Shown piece after piece: positions 1 to 9,705 of a stretch of 37,986 bases of DNA. The DNA lies in NCBI GenBank assembly GCA_012838745.1, contig DUOS01000035.1:1-37986 (forward strand). Reading direction: 5' to 3'. The notes below the pieces were generated by a model, which worked only from the letters and a program-made list of their open reading frames with translations, did not search any database and had not been told where the DNA came from. Position numbers and translations under genes: made by a program. How positions within the stretch are numbered: the stretch's first letter is position 1; every line of letters begins with the position of its first letter. Source of the DNA: Treponema sp. GTDB lineage: Bacteria > Spirochaetota > Spirochaetia > Treponematales > Treponemataceae.

Positions 1-21
1 AAAATATCTACCTTGCTGCGA

Positions 22-58
22 GTAAAAGTTTTTTGTCGTAAGACATAAAAGCTTTTAC
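22..58. repeat. Long AT-rich inverted repeat (hairpin)
   Basis: The arms at 22-37 and 42-58 are complementary over about 16 bases with one bulge and one mismatch, around a 4-base loop (gtaa). The right arm read on the minus strand is GTAAAAGCTTTTATGTC. It lies downstream of the minus-strand gene ending at 350, so it could end that transcript or one entering from the left. No T-run follows it on either strand, so it is not a textbook rho-independent terminator. The rest of 1-349 shows no gene that I can support. Confidence 0.5.
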
Positions 59-349
59 CGCTTCCTTCTTTCCCTTCCCTTATTTTTTCAAAGATCAAAT
101 GTACACCAGCGCAGGTGCGCTTCGTACTATATAAAAAAGACACACAAAAAAGTGCCTGTTCTAACCTGAGTCATTTTCTATCTTTGGATAATTGGCTTAT
201 GCGGGCAATTAAAGAAGAGCCCATACATCAACGATCAAGTATTATCAAAGAACCGCACCCTTTACTCTGTATCGGTGCGACAAGGATATTTATACCATTT
301 TCACTTACAGAAGGTCAATAGGTATTATCCTTTTTCTTTGCTTTTCTTT

Positions 350-661
350 CTACTCAATCTCAGCAGCCTTCATCCCTCTACCATCAAGCTCATCTACAAC
401 TAAAGTGAGCTCTGCAATCAATTCTTCAGCCTCACGAGTTTTGAGAGATAATCGCTTCCCTTCTCCAGTACGTTCATACACATACTGGCCAAGATCGGCA
501 TACAGTTCTTGTTTACGTTTTTGCAAACGGTGCGTATCTATATTTTTTATAACAGTATCACTCGCGTCTTGTAGTTTTTCTCCGGCCTTTGAAGAAAAAG
601 ACATCAACGTTTCCTTGCCTTTGGATGCATACTCTTTTATAGTTTCAGTAAGTTTTGTCAT
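350..661 (-). CDS. Small charged helical protein of unknown function (103 aa)
   Basis: I do not recognise this protein. It is almost entirely predicted helix, rich in Lys, Glu and Ala, with no signal peptide and no membrane segment. An N-terminal stretch (about residues 1-35) looks amphipathic and apolipoprotein-like, and the middle (about 45-65, with QKRKQELYADLGQYVYERT) is coiled-coil-like. The start is supported by a GGAG ribosome site (667-670) five bases before the ATG. It follows the SpoIIE phosphatase gene by 40 bases on the same strand, so it may be co-transcribed with it. No anti-sigma or STAS signature is visible, so it should not be called the phosphatase's partner on position alone. 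The start and reading frame are fairly secure; the function is open. Confidence 0.7.
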   Translation of the reverse strand: MTKLTETIKEYASKGKETLMSFSSKAGEKLQDASDTVIKNIDTHRLQKRKQELYADLGQYVYERTGEGKRLSLKTREAEELIAELTLVVDELDGRGMKAAEIE

Positions 662-701
662 AATAACTCCTTATTCATAATTGTAGCAGTCAATAGCAGT
701 C

Positions 702-3700
702 CTACCGCTTGCGAACTCCCAAAACTGTTAGGTCATCATATTGATCATCTTCTCGTACATGGGTGTAGTATCGATATTCATTGAACTCAGGATGATCAAT
801 CCGCCGCTCACAATACTTATTATACTGTACAAAATACTTTCCGAGAAAAGTATCAACTCGTTTGTCCACTTGAACCCGCTCAAATTCCCCTGCTTCTGGA
901 TCACTATACATACGAAAAACTTTTTCTATCGAAATCAGGGCTATAATAGCTTCTTCGAGCGTTCCTTCACCTTCAGTGAAATCGAAGTCGTAGGCCACGT
1001 CCCCTTCAGGATTATGCCATTTCGTCATAGTATATTTTCTTCGTGCAAATACTGATTCGATTATTTCGTGCACATGATCTGCTCCCAACTCTTCATTATC
1101 CTGCCCCACAGAATGATTTCCGTGGAGGTCATCTACTTCAAGACCGGGCTCTGCGCAAACATAAAGGTTCAAGTCAGGAGTACGGAAAAAACGTTTTGCT
1201 TCCTCTATACCGTCAGTATATAGAAACAAAACATCACCCGCCTGAATTTTCAAAGTTGAAACCTTGAATCCTCCCTTCATATCGACCATAAAAGAAGGGA
1301 ATACACCAGCAGCTGAGCTTTCTGGTAAAGTAATTGTTTTTACCTTTTTTGTAGCTGCCTCATATAAGTGTACGAGATTATCTCCAGCATTGCAAAAATG
1401 AGCTAAGCCAGATACCGCATCTAATATAAGCAGGGTAAATGCCGCAAATCTTCCCTTGAATCCGCGAGATTCAAGGAGGTCATTTATGCGAGAAACGATT
1501 AATTCAAGGCGGTATCCATCTTTTTTATACGTCCAGTCTTTAAAATAATCAAGAAAAAGAGTTGCTACCTCAACCATGATGAGTGCGGCGGGAACACCCT
1601 TTCCTGCTACGTCGCATTTAATTATAGCGTAGTGGCGTTCATCGAGCTTGATGTAATCAAAATAGTCTCCTGAAACACCCTTTGCTCCTTCGTAATACCC
1701 AAAAAACTCTGCGTGATCATCTAAACTACTACCACAGGTGAGTTTTCTTCCTGAATCATCAGTATCCAGCGGTATAAACATTTTCTGAATTTCTTTACCA
1801 ACGGTCAAATCTTTAGAAGCAGAAGCAGCTCGAACAAGCCCACGAGTCATGTCATTGATAGTCTCTCCAAGCAAACCAATTTCATCTCGAGATGTAATTT
1901 TTAGATCCTTTCCATCGAGCTCTTCTTTGTCTTCGGTGTCGCGGATCATTGCAACGTGGGCTGCTAGCCGGCGAATAGGAGAAATAATAATAGAGGCAAG
2001 AGCGAGAGCTCCGAGCACCCCAATGAGAACGGCAAATAACGCAATATAGGCAGTTGTCTGTACAAGCGCTTCACGATCAAGATCTACCGCTTTTAGAAGA
2101 GACTCTGTGGATATTTCCACGCGCACAGTACCGTGTACGTACTGATCAGATGTGCCCTGCCGATAGAGAACAGGTTTATAAAATATATAGTCTGTGTTTT
2201 CACGGGATAATTCGTTTGGATTATATTCTGGGAACGACCCTGATCCCGAGACAGAAAGAGCTTGAAGTTCAGAGTTTAGTTTTTCTTCGAGCTGTCGAGT
2301 TATAACTTGAATTTCATCGCGACGCTGTACAGATTCGGCATCTGTACTCAAGGCCAGACGTATACCCTCTTTAGTGAGCGTACTAATACCTTCGGATAAC
2401 TCACCAACGCTTTTTTTTGCCTGTTCGTTTAATACAGAAACACGTTCGTCAATTCCCTTGTTTTCCGGTCGCAAGAGGCGGGACTGTCCAGGTATAAGGC
2501 CCTCAGTACTAATCCATTCTTGAATTTCTGAATCGTTGGTTGCCCACACAAAATCAACACCGGTAGCAGAACTGGTCGCATTGCTTCCTGTTATAGTTGC
2601 ATATCGTGCTTCGGAAAGGGCTGCTATTTGCTCAGGCAGGAATCCAAGTTCAAGAACATTTTGACTCGGAAGATAGGCACGTGCTCCAGATGCAAGACTT
2701 TCCAGGAGTACTTGAACGCGAGATTCAAGGCCCTGTACTAAGGTACGTTCTTGATTTTGAGAAAATTGTAAGCCTATAGGAATGGATACCAGCAACACAA
2801 CGGATATAACCAAAGTTGTGGTAAAAAAGGAGAGCTTGAATCTAAGGCCAAGCCCCTTTCTACGCAATGAAACGAGTTTTTTCTTCTTTTCAAAGGGCAT
2901 AACATCTCCTGTAATCAACGCACGTACTTCGTTGTGTATCATGACCGAATCTCGGGCTGATGTAGTAATTCCATAAGAGGACACAACAAGAATAAGCAAA
3001 GCAAATGCAAAAATAGAAACAAGCAGCACTGTGGCTGGGGTAATTCCAAAACCAGTATCTCGGGTAGCAATACCCCAATTAGGTTCAAATGTATAGCGAT
3101 AATCTCCAAGCTTTACTGTACCAGAGGAGGTTATTGCAACAAGTGGCGAAGAAACATACCGGCCCCGAACGGGATGCTGGATAACAATTCGGTAGGAACC
3201 TTCTTCCATATCTGAAAGCTGAATACCCGTAATAAACCGGTCGTGTAGCACTTTGAAATCACCGTCTTTTTGAGTGAGGAGCCGATCCCAAGGAGCAGTG
3301 CCGTCACGATCTAAATAAATCGCAGTAATTGTTCCTTCATCAGTAAATCCACGCCCGAGAATAGAAACGGACAGTTCTCCAAAATCATCTACGAGGGAAT
3401 CTACCCGAGTAATTATGGTATAAGGAATATATTTATCTAAGGCAAAATACTGTACGGTGGGTTTACCAACATTTCCAACTGAATCAACTGCTGATATCGA
3501 TAGGGCATACAAGCCGTTATCGCGGTTGGAAAATGAAACCACCGGTTCTTTAATTCGAACTTGTGAGCGGGGTGCAGACGGTTGGAACCTAGATTCTACA
3601 AGCGTTTTTAAATCAAGCTGCTGCGGTATTTCTTGACCAGACTGAGCGGCATTAAGAGCTTCGTTACGGATAATTGTATTTAATTCTTGCAATGATGCAA

Positions 3701-5336
3701 GGTATTCTAAGTTCCAAGTATACCCTGCTAAATCATCGTCTTCGGCTGGGGCCCATTGTGCGGAAAAGGTGTTCGAAGATAGATATCCCCCTTCGTTACG
3801 ATTGAGGGGAGCAAAATTCGGTGCTTTAGGGGGAGTGGTATCCCGACTATACTCTACATACCGCGGTTCAGACCAGTTACCGGCATAGTCTACTACACGA
3901 ACACCGAGGTACCAGGTACCGTCTTCGTTGGCGGTAACATCAAGGCGAGTTTCATCTGGCAGTTTTTGAATAAACTCAGGAACTGGAGCTGCAGTATCTT
4001 GAGCCCAACTATATGAATAACCAGCAATGCCTGATGAGTCTTCGGGAATGGCTATACGCGTTTGAACTAAATCATTTCTGCCCTTACCGCCATCAGTAAA
4101 GTTTAATGCAGCAATACTAGGTGGTGAAGCTGAGAAATCAGGAGAAAGACGAACAATTCGGTTGCGCCCTTTACTAGTTGCTTGTTGCCAGTACACTTCG
4201 ACATTAGATCCCACATTTACAATACGCCCGAAGACAGCGTTGTCTTTTGATCGGGAAAGATCAATTTCATCCCAGAGAAAACCATCCTTGAGAGCCATAT
4301 ATACTCTATTAACACCCCGCCTATTATCGAACCAGACCACGGCAGGTGCACCATCAAAAAGAATAATATCGGGATCATAGCAATAACCATCACCAAGAGA
4401 AACGCGCTCTATTTGATTTGCCGAAAGCGTTTCGGGATTTATAGTTGTATAGTAAATTGCATATTTTTCATTTGACGTTCGGGCACGTTCCCAAACCAAG
4501 GAAATGTCTTTTCCCGTCTTTCTAAGCTGGGGTCTCTGATTATGATATAATTCACTGCGAGCATCAGAACTTCCAGCTGGTAAAGACGGTTCTGGAAAAC
4601 CAGTAACTAATACTGGTGGAGTCCAGTTTCTTCCAGAATCAGTTGAAGTTGATGCATATAATTGATAAGAAGCCCTGCCAGTTCCTTCATTAAAAGCCTG
4701 AAACAATACAATGTCTTTTCCGTTCGTTGCTGAATGTGTGGGTAAAAAAGCCCGTCTAAGACCTTCCGAAGCAGAAAACGGCTGAAAATCTTGCCATCGG
4801 TCACCAGCTTCGGATCGTGAATATACGAGGGTAAAAGTATCTTCCGTTCCGCGAGTTGCAAACAAAAAGTACCCACCGTCTCCACGAACAAAAATTCGTG
4901 GGCCAACCAGGCCAATATTTTTCCCATTTATTTTGGATTGTGTAAAACTCTTCCCAAGATCTTCAGAAATAAAAACGGTTACTACATCTACGTCTGTTAC
5001 AGCTGGAATAAGAATGCGATTTTTTGTATCAAGTGCAACGGAAACTATAGAGGGTATTTCTCCTGAGTAAGAGAATGGGCCAGCAAATCGATTAAGAATT
5101 CGCCATGATTTTCCATCATAGACGCGGCAAGAAAGCCAAATAGAACCTGCTCCACGCCCACTTACCTCAATATCCTGCCAAACAACGGCGGAGACCGATC
5201 CATTTGTTGCAGATGCAGGGAATACACTGTTTTCAGCACCGGCAACTTCTGGGGATTCCCAGTAAAAATCACGAGCTGGGAGAACCGCCAAAATGATGAG
5301 GAAAAATACTGCACAACAGGCGGTTCGTAGGGTCAT
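702..5336 (-). CDS. Membrane SpoIIE/PP2C-type serine phosphatase with large extracytoplasmic sensor and HAMP domain
   Basis: This 1544-residue protein is a membrane signal-transduction phosphatase. Residues 1-21 form a signal peptide. Residues about 30-400 contain BNR/sialidase-like Asp-box repeats (SEDLGKSF, STDSGRNW), suggesting a beta-propeller outside the cytoplasmic membrane. Fibronectin-like segments follow (about 410-640; DTTPPKAPNF). Membrane helices lie near 770-795, 835-860 and 1095-1120, enclosing a second outer domain at about 865-1090, then a HAMP region (about 1115-1175). The C-terminal PP2C/SpoIIE domain (about 1195-1540) has the metal-binding motifs VSGDYFDY (near 1222), KCDVAGKGVPAAL (near 1245) and LYTDGIEEA (near 1375). 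Family members dephosphorylate a serine on STAS-domain anti-sigma antagonists. Its ATG overlaps the stop of the upstream TPR gene (ATGA), implying translational coupling. No STAS or RsbW-like gene is present in this window, so the target is unknown. Confidence 0.88.
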   Translation of the reverse strand: MTLRTACCAVFFLIILAVLPARDFYWESPEVAGAENSVFPASATNGSVSAVVWQDIEVSGRGAGSIWLSCRVYDGKSWRILNRFAGPFSYSGEIPSIVSVALDTKNRILIPAVTDVDVVTVFISEDLGKSFTQSKINGKNIGLVGPRIFVRGDGGYFLFATRGTEDTFTLVYSRSEAGDRWQDFQPFSASEGLRRAFLPTHSATNGKDIVLFQAFNEGTGRASYQLYASTSTDSGRNWTPPVLVTGFPEPSLPAGSSDARSELYHNQRPQLRKTGKDISLVWERARTSNEKYAIYYTTINPETLSANQIERVSLGDGYCYDPDIILFDGAPAVVWFDNRRGVNRVYMALKDGFLWDEIDLSRSKDNAVFGRIVNVGSNVEVYWQQATSKGRNRIVRLSPDFSASPPSIAALNFTDGGKGRNDLVQTRIAIPEDSSGIAGYSYSWAQDTAAPVPEFIQKLPDETRLDVTANEDGTWYLGVRVVDYAGNWSEPRYVEYSRDTTPPKAPNFAPLNRNEGGYLSSNTFSAQWAPAEDDDLAGYTWNLEYLASLQELNTIIRNEALNAAQSGQEIPQQLDLKTLVESRFQPSAPRSQVRIKEPVVSFSNRDNGLYALSISAVDSVGNVGKPTVQYFALDKYIPYTIITRVDSLVDDFGELSVSILGRGFTDEGTITAIYLDRDGTAPWDRLLTQKDGDFKVLHDRFITGIQLSDMEEGSYRIVIQHPVRGRYVSSPLVAITSSGTVKLGDYRYTFEPNWGIATRDTGFGITPATVLLVSIFAFALLILVVSSYGITTSARDSVMIHNEVRALITGDVMPFEKKKKLVSLRRKGLGLRFKLSFFTTTLVISVVLLVSIPIGLQFSQNQERTLVQGLESRVQVLLESLASGARAYLPSQNVLELGFLPEQIAALSEARYATITGSNATSSATGVDFVWATNDSEIQEWISTEGLIPGQSRLLRPENKGIDERVSVLNEQAKKSVGELSEGISTLTKEGIRLALSTDAESVQRRDEIQVITRQLEEKLNSELQALSVSGSGSFPEYNPNELSRENTDYIFYKPVLYRQGTSDQYVHGTVRVEISTESLLKAVDLDREALVQTTAYIALFAVLIGVLGALALASIIISPIRRLAAHVAMIRDTEDKEELDGKDLKITSRDEIGLLGETINDMTRGLVRAASASKDLTVGKEIQKMFIPLDTDDSGRKLTCGSSLDDHAEFFGYYEGAKGVSGDYFDYIKLDERHYAIIKCDVAGKGVPAALIMVEVATLFLDYFKDWTYKKDGYRLELIVSRINDLLESRGFKGRFAAFTLLILDAVSGLAHFCNAGDNLVHLYEAATKKVKTITLPESSAAGVFPSFMVDMKGGFKVSTLKIQAGDVLFLYTDGIEEAKRFFRTPDLNLYVCAEPGLEVDDLHGNHSVGQDNEELGADHVHEIIESVFARRKYTMTKWHNPEGDVAYDFDFTEGEGTLEEAIIALISIEKVFRMYSDPEAGEFERVQVDKRVDTFLGKYFVQYNKYCERRIDHPEFNEYRYYTHVREDDQYDDLTVLGVRKR

Positions 5337-8290
5337 AACAGAGAGTCTATCCTTTTTTTCAAATCGAGTATCTTAGTAGAATTGCGGCTTTTACTGTTTT
5401 GCAACAATTGTTCCACAATAGCAGAGGCAGTAATTTTATTTCCTCGTTGCAGTTCTTGAACTGCTTGTTGGTAACGCGACTCGTCTTCTGCAGAAAGAAC
5501 GGCAACCGCTTGTCCTCCAATAGCAGTTTGCACACGGTCTTTTAAGGCTATTGCCGATTGATTATCAGGATTGAGTTTAATCGCTTCATCGAGCTGGCTT
5601 AGGGCAACTTGAAACATACTACGAGTATTTGCATCATATATTCTGCGAGCAGATCGGGTTAATTCTGTGGATCGTGAAATACTTGCAGGATTGGGTGGCG
5701 GTATTTTTACACCAAGGTATATTTCAACATCATCAACTAGTTTCTTTAAACCGGGAAAAGAGGGGTCAATTTCATATAAATCAAGCAATTCGCTATATAC
5801 CGTTCTTCCTTCACTTCGATAATTAGCACGAATATACTCTACCTTTTGTCGAAAAAAGAGTCTAAAAACCTCAGGATCAATTACTTGATCTATGCGCAAG
5901 GTTAATTCTCCCGCCTCTCTGTTCAAAGGATACACAAGCTGAACTTGTTGTAATTTCTTTTTAGCATCGGTGAGCAGGGAAACAGCTTCCATCCGCCCTC
6001 CCGTAGATATGAGTTGACGCCCCTGAATATACATCTTGTTCGCATTACTAAGAATCTGACTCATTTGAGGATATAACGGCGCCGACACAGGAATATTACG
6101 GCCTGTTTTCATAGAAAGTGCGGTGTTCACTATGTCTAACCAATGAGTAACTTCGGCATTTTGTTCAATATTCGTTACCCGCCAGCGATTATTTGCTTGT
6201 ATAAAGACCTGCTCTGCTTGATCAAAGTTACCGAGATAGTACAAGTTTCGTCCTGATGAAATAAGCTGACGAACCTCGCGTACAACATATTCGTTTTCGG
6301 TACGGGTTATGTCATTTCCAAGGTTTTCGAGATTACGGTCACTTTCTTGCCGAAGTGCGATTGAGTCTTGTAATGCAAGCGATTGGCTAAACCTTTCCCG
6401 AGAACGCTGTAAGTTGTCTCGTGCAGATTGGAAATCATTACGTTTAAGCGCCGCCCTAGTTTGAGCCAAACGCAACTCAGCTTCCTGGCGAGCAAGACTA
6501 GCTTGTAAAACCATTGCGTTCGCGCGAGAAATATCTTCGGTAGTTTGGCTCGAAATTGAGCTAAGAGCCGTCTGCGTTTCCCGGATAGTATTCACTGATT
6601 CAACGTAAGCAGAATCTTGAAGCACATCTGCAGGAGCGGTATTCATTTCTAAAAGTAGTTGTGCAATAACCGTACGATCATTTTCTGCACCGGTTTTCAC
6701 CTTATTTAAATCATCCAATGCTTCCTTAGGGTAAAAATAAGTACTCATGCCGTCTGGAGACGGAACACCCTCGAGTTTAACCAAGGATCCCGTATACATT
6801 TCTTGCCATTGTTCACTCATGAGCGCTATGGCTTCGCTACGTTGCTGGGCAAAGTTCCGATGCAGGGCCAACCGATCACCGGCTATCATAGCAAGAATTT
6901 CATCTTTGCGGCGCATATAATCGTTGGTATAGCCAGAAACAGCAGGAGTGTTTTCTACCGGTGTGGATACACGATTAATATCGTTCACAACTCCTGCAAG
7001 ATCATTGAGAAAGCCTGCATACCCAGTTGAACCTCCGTCTGATCGAAGGCGAACTTCCTGTAAAGATAGCTCTTTCTCAGAATAATTAGAAATCCGTTCT
7101 TGGATAGCATTGTAATTTTTTCGCACACCACCAAGAGCAAGTAATGCATCAAGATGAATTTGAATACGACTGTATCGTGTAACAACGGTTGTAGCATCGC
7201 GCTGGCCATAGGTTTGTTCCCGAAGAACAAAATTTTCTGCAACATTCGTAAAGCGGCGCCCTTCGTTGAGTATCCGTGACGCCTTGGAAATTTCTATTTC
7301 TGAAGTTTCCACTACCCCAGATCCAACGGCATCATAGGCTTTTTTCCAAGAATCTCTGGCTGCATCCTCAACTGCTGTCTCAAAAGAATCGAGGCGCCGG
7401 TTCCACTGGGCATCAAGCGCTCCAAGTACACCTTCAAACCGTTCTGAAGTATCACGACCGAGGGTAAACCGCCAGGCAAAAGGTAAAAAAGAGTTATCGG
7501 TAATCACTTGGTTTTTAGATTGACTTTTAGCAAAGGTATCTGTGAAGAACCAACCAGTTTCTGCTATTTCATTCCGACGGGCGCTTAGCCGAACCAAGTC
7601 GTTACGGAAAGCACCTAAAGCTACATCAAGTTCGGCAAAGCTTTTGTTCGCAACCATTCTGTTTGCCTGATCTGCCGAGGTATTAACAGCTAGCTCCAAG
7701 GTACGATATTCTTCTAAGAGACCTAATACCCTGCCAAGCCGCGAGTTAACTGCTGATAAGAGTTCGGGAGAAGCTTCATCGTCAAAGTCACTCTTATAGA
7801 ATGTGTATCCTTCAGTAAATTTAAATGCAGCCTGTGTATACAGGCCCTCGTCAATTAATCGATTACCTTCATTCATTATTTCGTCAAATTTTGCTCGATA
7901 ATAGGTAAACTGCGCGGCTTCCTTAGTATCGCGAATAAATGACTGGGCTGATTCGTTGGGATTTTTTTCAAGAGTTTCTAGATAGGTGATCATCTTGAGT
8001 TTTTTTTCATCGTTTGTAGGCTCGTTGGCTATTACTCCAAGGAGCAATAAGGCTTGGTCATTATATTTTTCGCGCATCGCTACAATCTTTCGAACACGAC
8101 GCTGTCCCCCGTAAAAATCATCGGGATTATCGGTCATGTATCGTGCAAGTTCTAAAATAGCATCGTTATAATTACGCTCCTTTATAAGACGGTCAACAAG
8201 GGGCAACCCTACCTCAGGATTACCCCGGGCAGCAATTACTGCGTTGAACAGTAGCGTCATTATAATGAGAACCACGAACTTTTTTTTCAG
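5333..8290 (-). CDS. Large secreted TPR/coiled-coil protein (about 985 aa), probable CTG start
   Basis: The protein begins with a clear signal peptide (MKKKFVVLIIMTLLFNAVIA if the first codon is read as Met), cleaved near residue 20, so it should be exported. The rest is nearly all helix: repeated tetratricopeptide-like units near the N-terminus (two-helix units such as LIKERNYNDAILELARYM), long coiled-coil stretches rich in Gln, Arg, Glu and Ala in the centre, and C-terminal TPR units (QLDEAIKLNPDNQSAIALKDR). I infer a periplasmic scaffold. The frame stays open upstream to 8407, but that extension begins with TTG, runs through the divergent promoter region and would place non-signal sequence ahead of the signal peptide. 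A CTG at 8288-8290 lies seven bases after AAGGG and fits best. It is translationally coupled by ATGA to the phosphatase gene, so the two probably work together. Confidence 0.72.
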   Translation of the reverse strand: MKKKFVVLIIMTLLFNAVIAARGNPEVGLPLVDRLIKERNYNDAILELARYMTDNPDDFYGGQRRVRKIVAMREKYNDQALLLLGVIANEPTNDEKKLKMITYLETLEKNPNESAQSFIRDTKEAAQFTYYRAKFDEIMNEGNRLIDEGLYTQAAFKFTEGYTFYKSDFDDEASPELLSAVNSRLGRVLGLLEEYRTLELAVNTSADQANRMVANKSFAELDVALGAFRNDLVRLSARRNEIAETGWFFTDTFAKSQSKNQVITDNSFLPFAWRFTLGRDTSERFEGVLGALDAQWNRRLDSFETAVEDAARDSWKKAYDAVGSGVVETSEIEISKASRILNEGRRFTNVAENFVLREQTYGQRDATTVVTRYSRIQIHLDALLALGGVRKNYNAIQERISNYSEKELSLQEVRLRSDGGSTGYAGFLNDLAGVVNDINRVSTPVENTPAVSGYTNDYMRRKDEILAMIAGDRLALHRNFAQQRSEAIALMSEQWQEMYTGSLVKLEGVPSPDGMSTYFYPKEALDDLNKVKTGAENDRTVIAQLLLEMNTAPADVLQDSAYVESVNTIRETQTALSSISSQTTEDISRANAMVLQASLARQEAELRLAQTRAALKRNDFQSARDNLQRSRERFSQSLALQDSIALRQESDRNLENLGNDITRTENEYVVREVRQLISSGRNLYYLGNFDQAEQVFIQANNRWRVTNIEQNAEVTHWLDIVNTALSMKTGRNIPVSAPLYPQMSQILSNANKMYIQGRQLISTGGRMEAVSLLTDAKKKLQQVQLVYPLNREAGELTLRIDQVIDPEVFRLFFRQKVEYIRANYRSEGRTVYSELLDLYEIDPSFPGLKKLVDDVEIYLGVKIPPPNPASISRSTELTRSARRIYDANTRSMFQVALSQLDEAIKLNPDNQSAIALKDRVQTAIGGQAVAVLSAEDESRYQQAVQELQRGNKITASAIVEQLLQNSKSRNSTKILDLKKRIDSLL

Positions 8291-8406
8291 AACTATACCC
8301 TTACGGTCAAAATAGACCTCTTTAATGATTTTCGGCAGATAAAAGATGCAAATCCAGTATAAAACGGAAGAATAACGTCCAAAAATGCAATATACTGTAA
8401 TTGTCA
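8291..8406. promoter_or_regulatory. Divergent promoter region between TPR gene and UPF0164 gene
   Basis: The region must drive both neighbours. On the plus strand, TATACT (8391-8396) lies ten bases before the ATG at 8407, with no ribosome site, suggesting a very short leader. On the minus strand, TATACT (8356-8361) has TTGGAC (8377-8382) upstream at a poor 15-base spacing. A perfect TTGACA on the minus strand (8402-8407) lacks a good -10 at 17 bases. Assignments are tentative. Confidence 0.35.
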
Positions 8407-9672
8407 ATGTATAACCGACGTTTTGCTGTGATAATCATCTTCTCTCTCTTTTTTGCCAGTACGGCAACTGCGCTAGACCTGTCGGATCCGTACATCGATA
8501 TATCAAATATCTTTGAACCATTTATCGATGTAAACGAAGGTTTAACCTCTTTTCGTTCCTTGCTCGTGCCCGGTGGCGGTAGGTCAGAAGCTATGGGATC
8601 GGCCTTCTGTGCCCTTGCTAATGATATCAGTTTTTTTGAGACAAATCCTGCTGGTAGCTCAACCATGAAAAACACTGAACTAGCTGTATTCCATAATAAC
8701 TGGATAGCTGATTCCCGGCTAGAAACCGTTTCAGTTACTTCCCGAACTGGAAATTTTGGCTATGGCGCTTCCTTCCGTTGTTTTTATGTACCCTTTACTG
8801 AATATAACACTTTTGGCGAGCGTGTATCTCGAGGATATTACAGTGAAACCTTTGCGGTTCTTAACGCCTCATACAATTTTCTTGCAGGATACTACTTTAA
8901 AGGTATCGCCGTTGGTGCAAATCTAAAGGCAGGATATAGGTATATACCCGACTATTCTGATAACTATGGCAATCTCAAATCGGGATCGGGTTTTGAACAA
9001 TCTGCTGTTGCCGTAATGGGAGATATTGGCTTTCAAACTCAATTTAACTTACTTAAACTTTACAATTCCCGCGACTCAAATTTCTTTCTCGGTTTGACTT
9101 TTCGCAACTTTGGTCCACCGGTTATGAAGGAACCCCTACCAAGTGTAATAACTTTTGGAACTGCCTATAAACCCGCAAACCCAATAACTATTTCTGCAGA
9201 AATACAAAAACCAATCAACCTTTCTGATCCTGCTTTATCAGGCACCATGATTTACGGAGCTGGAATTATAGTAGACGTTGCGAGTTTCTTCAGTTTTCTT
9301 GGTGGTATACAACTCAAGGGAGCAAACCCCCGCATAAGTATTGGTGGCGAAATCAACGTGGGAGATATGCAGTTTAATATAAATTATACACTCGATATGA
9401 CGACGCAGGCTGCACTTTTTAATCGGATTAGTTTAGCAGCAAAACTTAATCTAGGTGACAAGGGCCGAGCAGAACGTGCTCGCCGAGTAGAAGAAATATA
9501 CATTGAAGGACTCAAACTGTACGCTTCTGGAGATCTAGAAGCGGCAATTGCTCAGTGGAATAAATCGCTTGCCATAGATAAGCGTTTTGACCCTGCAAAA
9601 GAAGGTATAGAAACCGCACGCATTACGCTTTCCTTGCAGAAGAAAATTCGCGAAATCCAACAACTTGAATAA
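8407..9672 (+). CDS. UPF0164/FadL-like outer-membrane beta-barrel protein with C-terminal TPR
   Basis: The 421-residue product starts with a signal peptide (about 1-21, ending ASTATA before LDLSD). The body has alternating hydrophobic and polar residues with many Gly, Tyr and Phe, as in outer-membrane beta-strands, and the motif FFETNPAGSS near residue 77, resembling the NPAG signature of FadL/UPF0164 proteins of treponemes. The last 70 residues carry one or two TPR-like helical pairs (IYIEGLKLYASGDLEAAIAQ) that probably face the periplasm. FadL-type proteins carry hydrophobic molecules across the outer membrane; transport here is inference. I chose the ATG at 8407 over the TTG at 8401 because it gives the better signal peptide. 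No Shine-Dalgarno sequence precedes it, and a TATACT box ten bases upstream suggests a nearly leaderless mRNA. The divergent neighbour is the TPR gene. Its stop faces the GH57-like gene with 33 bases between and no clear terminator. Confidence 0.8.
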   Translation: MYNRRFAVIIIFSLFFASTATALDLSDPYIDISNIFEPFIDVNEGLTSFRSLLVPGGGRSEAMGSAFCALANDISFFETNPAGSSTMKNTELAVFHNNWIADSRLETVSVTSRTGNFGYGASFRCFYVPFTEYNTFGERVSRGYYSETFAVLNASYNFLAGYYFKGIAVGANLKAGYRYIPDYSDNYGNLKSGSGFEQSAVAVMGDIGFQTQFNLLKLYNSRDSNFFLGLTFRNFGPPVMKEPLPSVITFGTAYKPANPITISAEIQKPINLSDPALSGTMIYGAGIIVDVASFFSFLGGIQLKGANPRISIGGEINVGDMQFNINYTLDMTTQAALFNRISLAAKLNLGDKGRAERARRVEEIYIEGLKLYASGDLEAAIAQWNKSLAIDKRFDPAKEGIETARITLSLQKKIREIQQLE

Positions 9673-9705
9673 GCTTAACGCGTAAATAGTTTTTTAAAAT
9701 ATGTA

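Noticed and set aside
101-127. Imperfect dyad GTAC...GCGC...GCGC...GTAC
   Set aside because: Arms are short and unevenly spaced, and no promoter or gene start adjoins it.
115-321. 68-codon open frame on the plus strand
   Set aside because: No ribosome site, low-complexity start, no recognisable domain, and it faces the end of the minus-strand gene; probably chance.
8291-8407. Upstream extension of the TPR gene to TTG 8407
   Set aside because: It would run through the divergent promoter region and put non-signal residues before a clear signal peptide.
9673-9705. Possible bidirectional terminator between the UPF0164 and GH57-like genes
   Set aside because: Only a short ACGCGT palindrome and an AT-rich run; no stable stem.
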